Shown piece by piece: positions 47,791-56,873 of a DNA stretch of 64,000 nt. The number at the start of each line of letters is the position of its first letter. Within the stretch, counting starts at the first letter, position 1. The stretch covers positions 1,116,001-1,180,000 of the forward strand of contig NZ_JBFUPW010000001.1 in the NCBI RefSeq assembly GCF_041360795.1, written 5' to 3'. The notes under the pieces are model-generated. The model made no database searches and was not told the DNA's origin. It saw only the letters and a list, made by a program, of their open reading frames with translations. A program made the translations under genes and the position numbers. The stretch comes from Arthrobacter_E sp041360795. GTDB lineage: Bacteria > Actinomycetota > Actinomycetes > Actinomycetales > Micrococcaceae.

Positions 47791-48749
47791 GAGAGCTCCA
47801 CCTGTTCGCGGGCCGTGATCCGGCGGACCAGGACGATGAGGATGATGGTCAGGACGGTCACGATGACGCCCATGGCGGCGCCGGCCCCGAGGTCCGGCAC
47901 CCCGCCGCTCACCACCACCGAGTTGTATTGCTGGACCGCCACGGTGCGGGCCTGGATGGGCGGGACGCCGACCGCGCCGCCCGTGGTGAAGGCGATGACG
48001 ATCTCGAAGGTCTTGAGACTGTTCACCACCCACAGCACCGAGGCCACGGCGAACACGTCCCAGGAGAGGGGCAGCGTGATGAAGCGGAACTGCTGCCACT
48101 TCGACGCGCCGGTCAGAAGGGCCGCCTCGTAGAGGTCCTCCGGGATGGCATCCATGGCGGAGAGCATGAGCGCGATGTACAGGCCGGTCGAGGACCAGAC
48201 CACCCCGCCGATGATGCAGGCGAACACGGTGTCCGGTCCGAGGAAGCCGATCGGCGCGATGCCGAAGAAGCCGAGAATGCGGTTCGCCACGCCGTCGGGG
48301 TTCAGCAGGAAGCCGATGGCCGCGCCGACCGCGATGGGGGAGATGATCACCGGCAGGAAGACCACGGAGCGGATGAACGCCCGGCCTTTCAGCTGGCGCA
48401 GCACCACCATGCTCAGGAAGGTGACGCCGAAGACGAGCGTCCCGCTGACCACCGCGAGCACCAGGGTGTTGCCGAAGGAACGGAGAAAGGCCTCATTGCC
48501 CAGGAGCGACACGTAATTCTGCAGGCCACGCCAGGACATGTCCGAACCCGGACCGGCCCACTTGGTCAGGCTGACCCAGACCCCGAAGAAGGACGGCGCC
48601 ACGAACAGCAGCGTGTAGAGCACCAGGGCCGGTCCGAGGAAGGCCCAGAAGACTTTCTCCCGGGACGGCAACAGCGGCTTGCGGGCCACCTCCGCCGGGG
48701 CGGTCCGGCTCTGCGGGACCGCCCCGGCATCCGCGAGGCGACTGGTCAT
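47787..48749 (-). CDS. Sugar ABC transporter permease (MalF type)
   Basis: 320 residues, six spans, first permease of a CUT1 importer. EAA loop EDLYEAALLTGASKWQQFRFITLPL near residue 205. ATG 48749 overlaps the binding-protein stop by 4 nt, and its own stop overlaps the next permease by 4 nt. N-terminal 30 residues are a basic cytoplasmic tail. Confidence 0.93.
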   Translation of the reverse strand: MTSRLADAGAVPQSRTAPAEVARKPLLPSREKVFWAFLGPALVLYTLLFVAPSFFGVWVSLTKWAGPGSDMSWRGLQNYVSLLGNEAFLRSFGNTLVLAVVSGTLVFGVTFLSMVVLRQLKGRAFIRSVVFLPVIISPIAVGAAIGFLLNPDGVANRILGFFGIAPIGFLGPDTVFACIIGGVVWSSTGLYIALMLSAMDAIPEDLYEAALLTGASKWQQFRFITLPLSWDVFAVASVLWVVNSLKTFEIVIAFTTGGAVGVPPIQARTVAVQQYNSVVVSGGVPDLGAGAAMGVIVTVLTIILIVLVRRITAREQVELS

Positions 48750-50038
48750 TTCTGCCCGGCCATGATCTGAGCCGACTTCTGCTTGCCCTGCTGGACGAAC
48801 TGCGCGGCACTGATCTTGCCCTGGAGGAGCTGGTCGTCCAGGGGCAGGAACATGTCGTTCCACCAGGCCTTGTTGCCTGCGGCGGTGTCGTACGTCAGGT
48901 GCACGTCCTTGGCCTCGGCCAGCGCCTTCTGGGCATCCGAGAGGGCCTTCGGGGCGGGGACGTCGCTGCGGGCCGGGATGTTCTTCGCCTCGTCCGCGAT
49001 GCGCTTCTGGTACTTGGACTGTTCGAAGAAGGCCAGGAACTTCCTGGCATCTTCGGCGTTCTTGCCCTTGGCGTTCACCCCGAGACCCAGTGCGCCTGCC
49101 TCCACGGAGTCCTTGCCGCCCACCGGGAGCTGGAAGGAGCGGATCTGAGCGCCGGACGGGGTGGCGGAAGCGACCTCACTGGCCAGCCAGGTGCCGTTGA
49201 TGTTCAGATCGCACTTGCCCTGAACCCAGTCGTTCTGGGCGGCCGGGTACTTGGTCGCGATGAAGTTCGGCTGGAAGTAGCCGCCCTTGGCCAGCTGCTC
49301 CACCTTGCCCGCGGCCGCCAGGACTTCGGGCTTGTCCCACGCGTCCGACGTCTTCTGAAGACCGAGCAGGCTGCCGGAGCCGCCCGCGTTCACCAGGGCG
49401 GAGTACAGCCAGTAGACGTTGTAGAACGGGACGGTCCCGTCCTGGCAGATCGGGGTCCGCCCGGCGGCCTTGGCCTTGTTCAGGTACGCGACGAACTCAT
49501 CCCAGGTCTTCGGGGGAGCGGACGCGAGTTCCGGGTGCTTGGCGGCGTCGAACCACACGGCGGTCGAGATGGCGGTGTGCGGAAGGAATCCCAGGCCCTT
49601 GTCATCCGAGGCGGCCTTCTGCAGGGCTGCCGGCACCAGATCGCCGACCGTCTTGCCGTTCTCGCCCGGCACGGGCATCTTCAGCACGTCGTCCACCGGG
49701 GCGGCCAGGTTCTGGGCCCGCCACGCGGGCAGATTGTCCGAGCCGGCGTCGAACAGATCCGGCCCCTTCCCTGCGGCCATCTCGGTGGTCAGGGCGTCAC
49801 CGCCCGTGCGCCCGACGAACTTGACGTCGACCTTGACGCCTTCCTGCTGGGCGAAGTCGTCCAGGGCGCTCTTGAGGATCTTGGCCTGCGGCTCGTCGGC
49901 GCTCCAGATGGAGCGATAGCTCAGCGTCCGCTCGGCGGCCGAGGCGGCGCTGTTCTTCTGGCCGCACGCGGAGGCGCCGGTGGCCACCGCGCCGGCCAGG
50001 ACGACGGCGGTGAGGACCCGCAGTTTCTGGTTCTTCAT
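48746..50038 (-). CDS. Carbohydrate ABC transporter solute-binding lipoprotein
   Basis: 430 residues. Signal peptide with lipobox TGASAC (Cys25). The mature protein is a CUT1 family-1 binding protein: LSYRSIWSADEPQAKILKSALDDFAQQEGVKVDVKFVGR near the start and GKCDLNINGTWLASEV in the middle. Ligand unknown; neighbours (a Gfo/Idh/MocA dehydrogenase, a ROK regulator and a secreted beta-helix protein) suggest a plant-derived sugar or sugar acid. ATG overlaps the dehydrogenase stop by 4 nt. Confidence 0.93.
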   Translation of the reverse strand: MKNQKLRVLTAVVLAGAVATGASACGQKNSAASAAERTLSYRSIWSADEPQAKILKSALDDFAQQEGVKVDVKFVGRTGGDALTTEMAAGKGPDLFDAGSDNLPAWRAQNLAAPVDDVLKMPVPGENGKTVGDLVPAALQKAASDDKGLGFLPHTAISTAVWFDAAKHPELASAPPKTWDEFVAYLNKAKAAGRTPICQDGTVPFYNVYWLYSALVNAGGSGSLLGLQKTSDAWDKPEVLAAAGKVEQLAKGGYFQPNFIATKYPAAQNDWVQGKCDLNINGTWLASEVASATPSGAQIRSFQLPVGGKDSVEAGALGLGVNAKGKNAEDARKFLAFFEQSKYQKRIADEAKNIPARSDVPAPKALSDAQKALAEAKDVHLTYDTAAGNKAWWNDMFLPLDDQLLQGKISAAQFVQQGKQKSAQIMAGQK

Positions 50039-51384
50039 GCTGTGTACTCCGATTCTTCCTGTTTCGTCATTGAAAGGTGTGTCGCTGAAAGTGCTGCCGG
50101 CGGGATCGTGACCACGGTGCCCTGCTTCCGGGCGGTCTCCGCGGCCCAGACCACCCGGTGGGTGTCGAGGCTCTCGCGTCCGCTGCTGAGGATCCGGGAC
50201 GGATCCTCGTGGCGCAGGGCGTCGAAGAAGGCATCCGCCAGGGATTCGTCGGCGCCGCCGTGCCCGCCGGCCATGGAGGCGTCGTCGCCCCCGCCGGTGT
50301 CGATCTCGGTCCAGCTGTCCGAGACGAAATCGTGGATCCGGAGGTGGCGGCCGTCGCCGTCGATCGAGCCGTGCGTCCCGAAGATCCGGGTCTTGCGGTG
50401 TTCCAGGGCGGCGAAGGCCGTGACGGTGATGGTCGCCGTCGCGCCGGCGCCGAACTCGAGGGAGACGGTCTGGGTGTCCACCACGTCGTTGTCGCAGGCG
50501 TAGACGCAGCGGCCGTACGGGCCGGTGCGCAGCGCCCGCTCCACCCCTTCAGGGGTGGCGTCCTCCGTGACGGCGGACAGCGGCCAGAACTCCTTCTCCG
50601 GATCACCCAGACACCCCAGGTACAAACGCTTGGCCGAGTACGGGCAGATCGCTTCAAGCGGGCAGTCCCAGCAGCGGTCGGCGGCGCCCACGGGGCGGGC
50701 TGACGCCGTGAAGTGGGTCAGCGACCCGAAGGAGGAGACACGCTGTGGGATTGCTCCCATCATGTAGGCAAGCCAATCGACGTCGTGGCAAGCTTTGGCC
50801 AGAAGGAGCGAGGCGGATTCCGCCTCCTTGCGCCAATTGCCGCGGACGAAGGAGTGAGCGTGATGCCACCAGCCCACCTGCTCCAGATGCTGAACATTGA
50901 TCACCTGACCAATAGTGCCGTCTTCGAGGATCTTCCGCAGTGCCCGCGTGTAGGGGGAGTACCGCATGACGTGGCAGACGGCCAGGATGACGTCGTTCTC
51001 CTCCGCCGCCGCCAGGATGCGGGTGGCCTCCTCCTCGGTGGGCGCAATCGGCTTCTCCAGGAGGATGTGATAGCCCTTCCCGGCCGCGGCCACTGCCGGT
51101 CCGGCATGCATCCGGTCCTGGGTGCCGATGATGACGCCGTCGGCCAGGCGTTCGCCGGCCAGGAGATCCTCCCATCCGCTGAAGACGTTCTCCGCCGGGA
51201 TGCCGTGTTCGCGGGCGAACCGCTCGCGGCGCACCGGGTCCGGTTCCGCGACCGCGACGATCCGCGCCGCGCCGGTCGCCCGGGCCCGCTGGGCGTAGAC
51301 CGTGCTGCGGAGGCCGGCGCCGATCACGGCGAGGGTGGGTGCGTCCACTGGAGGAGTGGACGCGATGGGACTTGCAGACTGCAC
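50035..51384 (-). CDS. Gfo/Idh/MocA-family sugar dehydrogenase
   Basis: 449 residues from GTG 51384 (GGGGAAC upstream). N-terminal Rossmann domain TLAVIGAGLRSTVYA, the conserved lysine of the LLEKPIAPT motif (general EKP), and the C-terminal domain with EFGAGATATITVTAFA. A cysteine-containing insert RCWDCPLEAICPYSAKRLYLG is typical of one subgroup. Oxidises sugars or cyclitols with NAD(P). Heads the importer operon, so it probably acts on the imported substrate. Confidence 0.9.
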   Translation of the reverse strand: MQSASPIASTPPVDAPTLAVIGAGLRSTVYAQRARATGAARIVAVAEPDPVRRERFAREHGIPAENVFSGWEDLLAGERLADGVIIGTQDRMHAGPAVAAAGKGYHILLEKPIAPTEEEATRILAAAEENDVILAVCHVMRYSPYTRALRKILEDGTIGQVINVQHLEQVGWWHHAHSFVRGNWRKEAESASLLLAKACHDVDWLAYMMGAIPQRVSSFGSLTHFTASARPVGAADRCWDCPLEAICPYSAKRLYLGCLGDPEKEFWPLSAVTEDATPEGVERALRTGPYGRCVYACDNDVVDTQTVSLEFGAGATATITVTAFAALEHRKTRIFGTHGSIDGDGRHLRIHDFVSDSWTEIDTGGGDDASMAGGHGGADESLADAFFDALRHEDPSRILSSGRESLDTHRVVWAAETARKQGTVVTIPPAALSATHLSMTKQEESEYTA

Positions 51385-51405
51385 GTGGTTCCCCTGACCA
51401 TAGAA

Positions 51406-51426
51406 ATTAAAAGAGGTTTCTTTAAT
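51406..51426. promoter_or_regulatory. Candidate ROK-regulator operator 1
   Basis: ATTAAA (51406-51411) and TTTAAT (51421-51426) form an inverted repeat within the sequence ATTAAAAGAGG-TTTC-TTTAAT, AT-rich in GC-rich surroundings, between the divergent dehydrogenase operon and the ROK gene. A near copy lies at 52700-52720. Confidence 0.65.
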
Positions 51427-51473
51427 CTGAGGTCCCGGGAACGGAACTGTCAAGACCTCGAGAAGGAGTGAAT

Positions 51474-52634
51474 GTGGAATTGCGCCGAGGGGACACCTCC
51501 CGCCTGCGACGGCAGAACGCCGTCCTGACCATGCGACTGCTCCGTGAGCAGGGCGCGATGGGCCTGACCGAGCTGGCCACGCAGAGTGGGCTGTCCCGGC
51601 CCACCGTGGAGGGCATCGTGGACTCGCTCCTGGAGGCCGGCTGGCTTTTCTCCCATGATCCGGAGACCGGTCAGGTGGGCCGTCCTCGGCGCCTGGTGGA
51701 ATTCCGGGCGGACGCCGGCCATGTCATGGGCGTGGACATCGGATCGGTGACCGTGCGGGCCGTCGTGGCGGATCTCGCGGGAGAGCCCGTTGGCTCATCC
51801 TCCGCGCCGGTCCTGCCCGGGGACGGGCGTGAGGCGCGCCTCCGGGCGGCACGGGCCGCCGCGGCCCAGGCGGTGGCCGACGCCGGCCTGACGCCGTCCG
51901 CGCTGTCCGCCGTCTGCGTCGGGACCACGGGCACGGTGAGCACCGCGGGCGTGGTCACCCACTCCGTGGCGCTGCCCGAGTGGGAGGGGGCCGATCTGGC
52001 CGGCGCTTTCGCCGAGGACTACGCCTGCCCCGTGGCGGTGGAGAACGACTGCAACCTTGCGGCCATGGCGGAGGCCTGGAAGGGTGTGGCCGCCGGTTAC
52101 AGCGAGGTCGCGTACATCCACTGCGGTATGAGGACGGGTGCGGGGCTTTTCATCAACGGGAAGCTGTACCGCGGAGCCCGTGGGCTGTCCGGGGAGATCG
52201 GGGCGCTGCCGCTGGTCGGCTGGCATCGCGCGCCGTCGCGACTCGCGGCCTTCTCCGGTCTGAGTGAGGGGACGCCCGGTGAATCCGTGGCGGCCACGGT
52301 GTTCGACGCCGCCAAGACCGGCGACGCCGAGGCTCGCTGGGCGGTCGAGCGCTATGCCAGCGACCTGGCGGAAGGCATCGCCGCTCTGGTCCTGACGCTC
52401 GACCCGGAACTCGTGGTCCTGGGCGGCGGCGTGTCGCGCTCCGGGGAGATCCTCTTGGAGCCGCTCGCCCGCTACCTGGCGCCGCTGTGCATCGAGGCGC
52501 CCCAGCTCAGCCTGTCCTCGCTGGGGGAGCGCGCGGTCGTGTCCGGGGCGCTGCGCCATGCGCTGAACCTGGTGGACGATCAGCTGTACGACGTCGAGAG
52601 CGTGCTGCCCGCGCCCCTCGCCGCGGCCTCCTGA
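51474..52634 (+). CDS. ROK-family transcriptional regulator
   Basis: 386 residues from GTG 51474, which has AGAAGGAG 5 nt upstream; an in-frame GTG at 51468 overlaps that site and is less likely. Winged helix-turn-helix with GLTELATQSGLSRPTVEGIVDSL, then the sugar-kinase-like ROK domain: VDIGSVTVRAVVADLAG, VENDCNLAAMAEAW, and GLSGEIGALPL. The zinc-binding CxCGxxGC motif of many ROK repressors is missing. Divergent from the importer operon, which it probably represses until a sugar ligand binds. Confidence 0.9.
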   Translation: MELRRGDTSRLRRQNAVLTMRLLREQGAMGLTELATQSGLSRPTVEGIVDSLLEAGWLFSHDPETGQVGRPRRLVEFRADAGHVMGVDIGSVTVRAVVADLAGEPVGSSSAPVLPGDGREARLRAARAAAAQAVADAGLTPSALSAVCVGTTGTVSTAGVVTHSVALPEWEGADLAGAFAEDYACPVAVENDCNLAAMAEAWKGVAAGYSEVAYIHCGMRTGAGLFINGKLYRGARGLSGEIGALPLVGWHRAPSRLAAFSGLSEGTPGESVAATVFDAAKTGDAEARWAVERYASDLAEGIAALVLTLDPELVVLGGGVSRSGEILLEPLARYLAPLCIEAPQLSLSSLGERAVVSGALRHALNLVDDQLYDVESVLPAPLAAAS

Positions 52635-52699
52635 CTGCGGCTCTCTGGTTCAGCGAGGCTGGGAAAACTCTTGACGCGGGTCCGGACCGCCTGTACTTA

Positions 52700-52720
52700 A
52701 TTAAAACTCCTTTCATTATT
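52700..52720. promoter_or_regulatory. Candidate ROK-regulator operator 2
   Basis: ATTAAAA-CTCC-TTTC-ATTATT, sharing ATTAAAA, TTTC and the AT-rich right end with 51406-51426 at identical spacing. It ends 19 bp before the beta-helix protein start, so that gene is probably in the same regulon. Confidence 0.6.
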
Positions 52721-52739
52721 GAACTCGATGAGGAGTGCC

Positions 52740-54785
52740 ATGAAGCGACGGACCAGCACCATCGGTGCCATCCTTGCCAGCAGCGGTGTCCTCCTGGCGA
52801 CAGGCCTGGCTCCCGCCGTGGCCTTGCCGGGAGAGGTCACGGCGCCGGCCCGGATCCAGGCGGCAGTGCAGACCGCCACCAGCTACTACGTCGACCCGGC
52901 GGGCAGCGACACGGCGGACGGCCGGTCCCCGGGGACCGCGTGGAAGAGCCTGTCCAAGGTCTCGGCCCAGACGTTCGGACCGGGAGACCGAATCCTGTTC
53001 AAGGCGGGCGGGCAGTGGACCGGGCAGCTCGCCACGCACGGCTCCGGCTCGCCAGGCCAGCCGATCGTCGTCGGCGGCTACGGGACCGGAGCCAAGCCGC
53101 GGATCGACGGCGCGGGCGCCGTGGACGCCGCCGTGAAGGTGGAGAACGAGCACGACATCACCATCGACGGGCTGGAGGTGACCAACACCAGCGGCGGAGC
53201 CACGCCGCGGATCGGCATCCAGGTCACGGCGCGCGACTACGGTGCGGTGGACGGGGTGACCGTCCGGAACAGCTACGTCCACGGGATCCAGGGGGCCACG
53301 AGCGGCAACGACTCCTCGAATCCCTCGGTGGGCGGGATCATCGTCTCCGCCCTCGGTTCCACGACCCCCACCTTCTACCGGGGCCTGCGGATCGAAGGCA
53401 ATGAGGTGGCCGACTCGCGCTCCTACGGCATCGTGACGTGGTCCTCCTGGATGCAGCGCGAAGGCTGGAACGACCTCTGGGACTTCATGCCGGTCCCCGC
53501 GGGCGGCTACCGCGCCTGGACGCCGAGCACGGGCACGGTCGTCACGGGAAACACCGTCCATGACATCTCCGCCGGCGGCATCACGGTGATGCAGGCCCAA
53601 GGCGCCCGGATCGATCACAACCGGGTGGACGAGACCGCCCAGAACCACGGCAACGTCGGCATCTGGTGGGCCGGCGCCGATGACACGGTGGTCGAGCACA
53701 ACGAGGTGTCCGGCACCAAGTACTGGGGACTGGCGAGCGATGGCAACGGCTTCGATGCCGACGCCTCCGTGCACCGCAGCCTGGTGCAGTACAACTACAG
53801 CCACGACAACGAGGGCGGCTTCTTCATCGCCGTCTCCACCGGCACAGGTCCCGCGGAGGCGACCATCCGCTACAACGTGAGCCAGGGCGACGGCAATCAG
53901 ATCTTCGCGCTGTCCACGAACGCGAAGAACATCGACATCTACAACAACACCATCTGGACCCCGTTGACGCCGTTCATCGCCAACAACCCGGACCGCGCCG
54001 AATTCAGCATGGTCAAGGTCTGGAACACCTCGGTCTCCAATGTCAGCTTCCGCAACAACATCATCTACAACGGCGCGGGCCTCGCTTACCGCGACTCCGC
54101 CGCGGTGAGCTACGACCGGAACTTCTACCAGAGCGGACCCATCCCGGCCCGTGAACGCGCCGCCCTCAGCGGAACGGCCGGCCTGAGCGCGCCCGGTGCT
54201 GCCACCTCGATCAACGACCTGGCCGGCTACGCCCCGACCGCGGGATCGCTCGCCACCGCGCAGGGACTGGACATCCCGTTCGACGGCGGCCGGGACGTCC
54301 GCGGCACGCTGCTGCCCTCGGGCATGGCGGATCTCGGCGCGGTGCAGTCGACTGCGGGAGCGGGCCTGAACGAGGCGGCGCCGACGGTGACGACGAGCTT
54401 CGGCAACGGTCAGTCCACCGTGCCCGCCGCCATCGCCGACGGCAGCGATCTGACCCCCTGGGCGAGTCCGTCCAGCGGGGTCCAGTTCCCTGGGAACATC
54501 ACCCTGGAGTTCGCGAGCCCCAGGACCGTGAAGGCGGTGGAGCTGGCGACCATCTTCGGCGCCGGCCAGGGCATCAAGACCGTCGATGTGCAGAGCTGGG
54601 ACGGCTCCGCCTGGGTCACACAGCTCTCCAACGCTCAGCTGGGCTGGACCGGGAACTCCGCGGCCGTCGAACGGAAGACGGTCCAGCTGCCGTCCGCCGT
54701 GACGACGGGCAAGATCCGGCTGGTCGTCAAGGCGGCCAATCTGACCTGGGGCAATCTGGCGGTCAGCGAGATCTCGACGCGCTGA
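52740..54785 (+). CDS. Secreted right-handed beta-helix protein with C-terminal carbohydrate-binding-like domain
   Basis: 681 residues from ATG 52740 (GAGGAG 5 nt upstream). Signal peptide: KRR then a hydrophobic run ending VALPGEV. YYVDPAGSDTADGRSPGTAWKSLSKVS opens the fold, followed by many parallel beta-helix (PbH1) rungs such as NTVHDISAGGITVMQAQGARIDHN and YNYSHDNEGGFFIA. The last 140 residues (TVTTSFGNGQSTVPAAIADGSD to the end) resemble an F5/8-type discoidin domain. Probably a polysaccharide lyase or hydrolase acting outside the cell on the polymer whose fragments the neighbouring importer takes up; no catalytic family could be fixed. Confidence 0.85.
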   Translation: MKRRTSTIGAILASSGVLLATGLAPAVALPGEVTAPARIQAAVQTATSYYVDPAGSDTADGRSPGTAWKSLSKVSAQTFGPGDRILFKAGGQWTGQLATHGSGSPGQPIVVGGYGTGAKPRIDGAGAVDAAVKVENEHDITIDGLEVTNTSGGATPRIGIQVTARDYGAVDGVTVRNSYVHGIQGATSGNDSSNPSVGGIIVSALGSTTPTFYRGLRIEGNEVADSRSYGIVTWSSWMQREGWNDLWDFMPVPAGGYRAWTPSTGTVVTGNTVHDISAGGITVMQAQGARIDHNRVDETAQNHGNVGIWWAGADDTVVEHNEVSGTKYWGLASDGNGFDADASVHRSLVQYNYSHDNEGGFFIAVSTGTGPAEATIRYNVSQGDGNQIFALSTNAKNIDIYNNTIWTPLTPFIANNPDRAEFSMVKVWNTSVSNVSFRNNIIYNGAGLAYRDSAAVSYDRNFYQSGPIPARERAALSGTAGLSAPGAATSINDLAGYAPTAGSLATAQGLDIPFDGGRDVRGTLLPSGMADLGAVQSTAGAGLNEAAPTVTTSFGNGQSTVPAAIADGSDLTPWASPSSGVQFPGNITLEFASPRTVKAVELATIFGAGQGIKTVDVQSWDGSAWVTQLSNAQLGWTGNSAAVERKTVQLPSAVTTGKIRLVVKAANLTWGNLAVSEISTR

Positions 54786-54944
54786 CCGGGTCTCACCGCA
54801 CCAGCTCTCACCACCGAGCCGGCCGGGCGCCGGGCCTCCTTGAGGTCCGGCTCCCGGCCTGCGAGAGTGGGCGTGGCTCCGTCACGCCCCGCGCCGTGGC
54901 CAGACCCGGCGGCACCACCAGCACACCGAAAGGCGGCAGACGAC

Positions 54945-55799
54945 ATGCCCGCAGCGAAGAAGCAGCACATCCTGGTGATCGGCGTGGACGGCTGCCGTCA
55001 CGACAGCCTCCTGAAAGCCCACACCCCGCATCTCGACGCGCTGGCACGGCAGGGATTCCTGGCGCCGGTGCGTGTCGACGAGCGCAACCCCACCATCTCC
55101 GGGCCGGTGTGGTCCACGGTCGCGAGCGGCGTCTACTCCGACGTCCACGGCATCCGGGACAATCAGCTCGCGGGTCATCGCCTTGAGGAGTACCCGGACT
55201 TCCTGAGGCGCGTGCGGGAGCACGTGCCCGGGGCCACCACATTCGCCGCGGCGGCCTGGGGACCCCTAGTGACGGAGTCCGCCGGTGGTCCGGTGTTCGC
55301 GCCGGGCGGGTACCGGCCAGGCCTGCCGGTCGACTCCGAGGAAGGGGAACTCGACGTCATCGAGGTCATGGACGAGGCGGTCACGTCCCGGGTGGCGCGG
55401 ACGCTGCTCCACGACGCGCCGACGGTCACGTTCGCGTACCTTCTCCTGGTCGACATGGTCGGGCACCACGAGGGCGTCACCCCGCGGTATCAGGAGGCGA
55501 TTGAGCGCTGTGACGAGCAGATCGGCGTCATGCTCGCCGCGATCGAACAGCGTCCCACCCGGGGCGAGGAGGACTGGACCGTGATCGTCCTGACCGACCA
55601 CGGACATCGCGACGCCGGGCACCACGGCGGCGACAGCGACGAGGAACGCACGGCCTGGATGTGCGCCGCAGGTCCCGGTCTCGGCGGCCCCGGCCAGCGC
55701 ACTGATGTGGACCATGCGGACGTCCACCCGCATATCCTGTCCCTGCTCGGGATCGAACCGGAACCGTCCTGGGGACTCGTGGGGAGCCCGCTCGGCTGA
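54945..55799 (+). CDS. Alkaline phosphatase superfamily (nucleotide pyrophosphatase/phosphodiesterase-like) enzyme
   Basis: 284 residues. HILVIGVDGCRHDSLLKAHTPHLDALARQG carries the first metal Asp, the nucleophile is probably the Thr in NPTISGPVWSTV, and YLLLVDMVGHHEGVT and VIVLTDHGHRDAGHHGG carry the remaining metal ligands. This is the type-I phosphodiesterase layout. No signal peptide, so it is cytoplasmic. Starts at ATG 54945 after AAAGGCGG. It follows the beta-helix gene; substrate unknown. Confidence 0.87.
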   Translation: MPAAKKQHILVIGVDGCRHDSLLKAHTPHLDALARQGFLAPVRVDERNPTISGPVWSTVASGVYSDVHGIRDNQLAGHRLEEYPDFLRRVREHVPGATTFAAAAWGPLVTESAGGPVFAPGGYRPGLPVDSEEGELDVIEVMDEAVTSRVARTLLHDAPTVTFAYLLLVDMVGHHEGVTPRYQEAIERCDEQIGVMLAAIEQRPTRGEEDWTVIVLTDHGHRDAGHHGGDSDEERTAWMCAAGPGLGGPGQRTDVDHADVHPHILSLLGIEPEPSWGLVGSPLG

Positions 55800-55937
55800 G
55801 CCCCGCGGAGGCGCCGTCGCCGCGAGGCACGGCGGGAGGCAGCCGTCGTCGTGTCCACTGGGTGGTCGCCGACCCGCGGAGGGGAGTGGTCAGCCGATAG
55901 GATCGGAAGGGCCGACATCAACCCGAGGAGTTCCCGC

Positions 55938-56804
55938 GTGACCAGCCAGCAGCCCTTCCGTCCCCGTGCCGTCTTCCTGGACATCGACGGCACCTACGCG
56001 GATCACGGCCTGGTCCCGGACGCGCATGTCGAGGCGGTTCAGCTGGCGCGGAGCGTCGGGCACAAGGTGTTCCTGTGCACCGGCCGGCCCCTCGCGATGA
56101 TCGCGGACCGCATCCTGGCCCCTGGGTTCGACGGCGTTGTCTCCGGAGCCGGCGCCCGCGTGGACGTGGGCGGTGAGACCCTGCGGGACACCCGGTTCGA
56201 GCAGGGACTGGCGGATCGCGTGATCGAGGCTCTCGACGCCCACCACGCCGCCTACATCCTGGAGGCCCCGCATGCCCTGCACGGCCGCCACGGGGTGGAT
56301 CAGCGGCTCCGCGAGGTCCTGGCCCCCATCTTCGCGGGGCGGGAGACGAGCCCGGGACGGCACAGTGCCACCGTGGACCCCGCGGCGGACATCCTCGGCC
56401 CCATGCAGTATGCCGATGACCTGCGCGGCACCTCCTTCGCGAAGGTGTCTTGCTTCGCCTCGGACACCCCACTGACCCAGGTGATCGCCGAACTCGGCCC
56501 CGAGGTGGGGCTCGTGCCCAGCTCCCTGTCGGCGCTCGGTGACACTGCTGGCGAGATCTTTGTCGCGGGAACCCACAAGGCGGTGGGCATCCAGGTGGTC
56601 CAGGACCATCTCGGACTGGCCCGGGAGGACATCATCGCGATCGGTGACAGCGCGAACGACCTGGAGATGCTGGAGTACGCGGGGATCGGGATCGCCGTCG
56701 AGGGTGCGGCGCCGGACCTCATGGCGGTGTCGGATCGGATGACGGCCGGTCCCGCGGAGCACGGTGTGGCCCGCGCGCTGGCGGAACTCGGCCTGCTGGG
56801 CTGA
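55938..56804 (+). CDS. Cof-type HAD phosphatase
   Basis: 288 residues. HAD motif I FLDIDGTYAD (Asp15, Asp17), motif II LCTGRP, Lys in AGTHKAVGIQ and motif IV IAIGDSANDLEML; a C2-type cap lies between. Such enzymes dephosphorylate sugar phosphates, FMN or similar. GTG 55938 has GAGGAG 7 nt upstream. Monocistronic as far as can be seen; ends 70 nt before convergent licT. Confidence 0.9.
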   Translation: MTSQQPFRPRAVFLDIDGTYADHGLVPDAHVEAVQLARSVGHKVFLCTGRPLAMIADRILAPGFDGVVSGAGARVDVGGETLRDTRFEQGLADRVIEALDAHHAAYILEAPHALHGRHGVDQRLREVLAPIFAGRETSPGRHSATVDPAADILGPMQYADDLRGTSFAKVSCFASDTPLTQVIAELGPEVGLVPSSLSALGDTAGEIFVAGTHKAVGIQVVQDHLGLAREDIIAIGDSANDLEMLEYAGIGIAVEGAAPDLMAVSDRMTAGPAEHGVARALAELGLLG

Positions 56805-56873
56805 CACCCGGCCGGGAAGCCTGCCCGGGCCCGGCCGCCAAACCCGGGGGCCACACCAGCCGGCCCCGCCCGC

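Noticed and set aside
51468..51476. GTG at 51468 as start of the ROK regulator
   Set aside because: It overlaps its own presumed ribosome site AGAAGGAG; GTG 51474 has correct 5-nt spacing.
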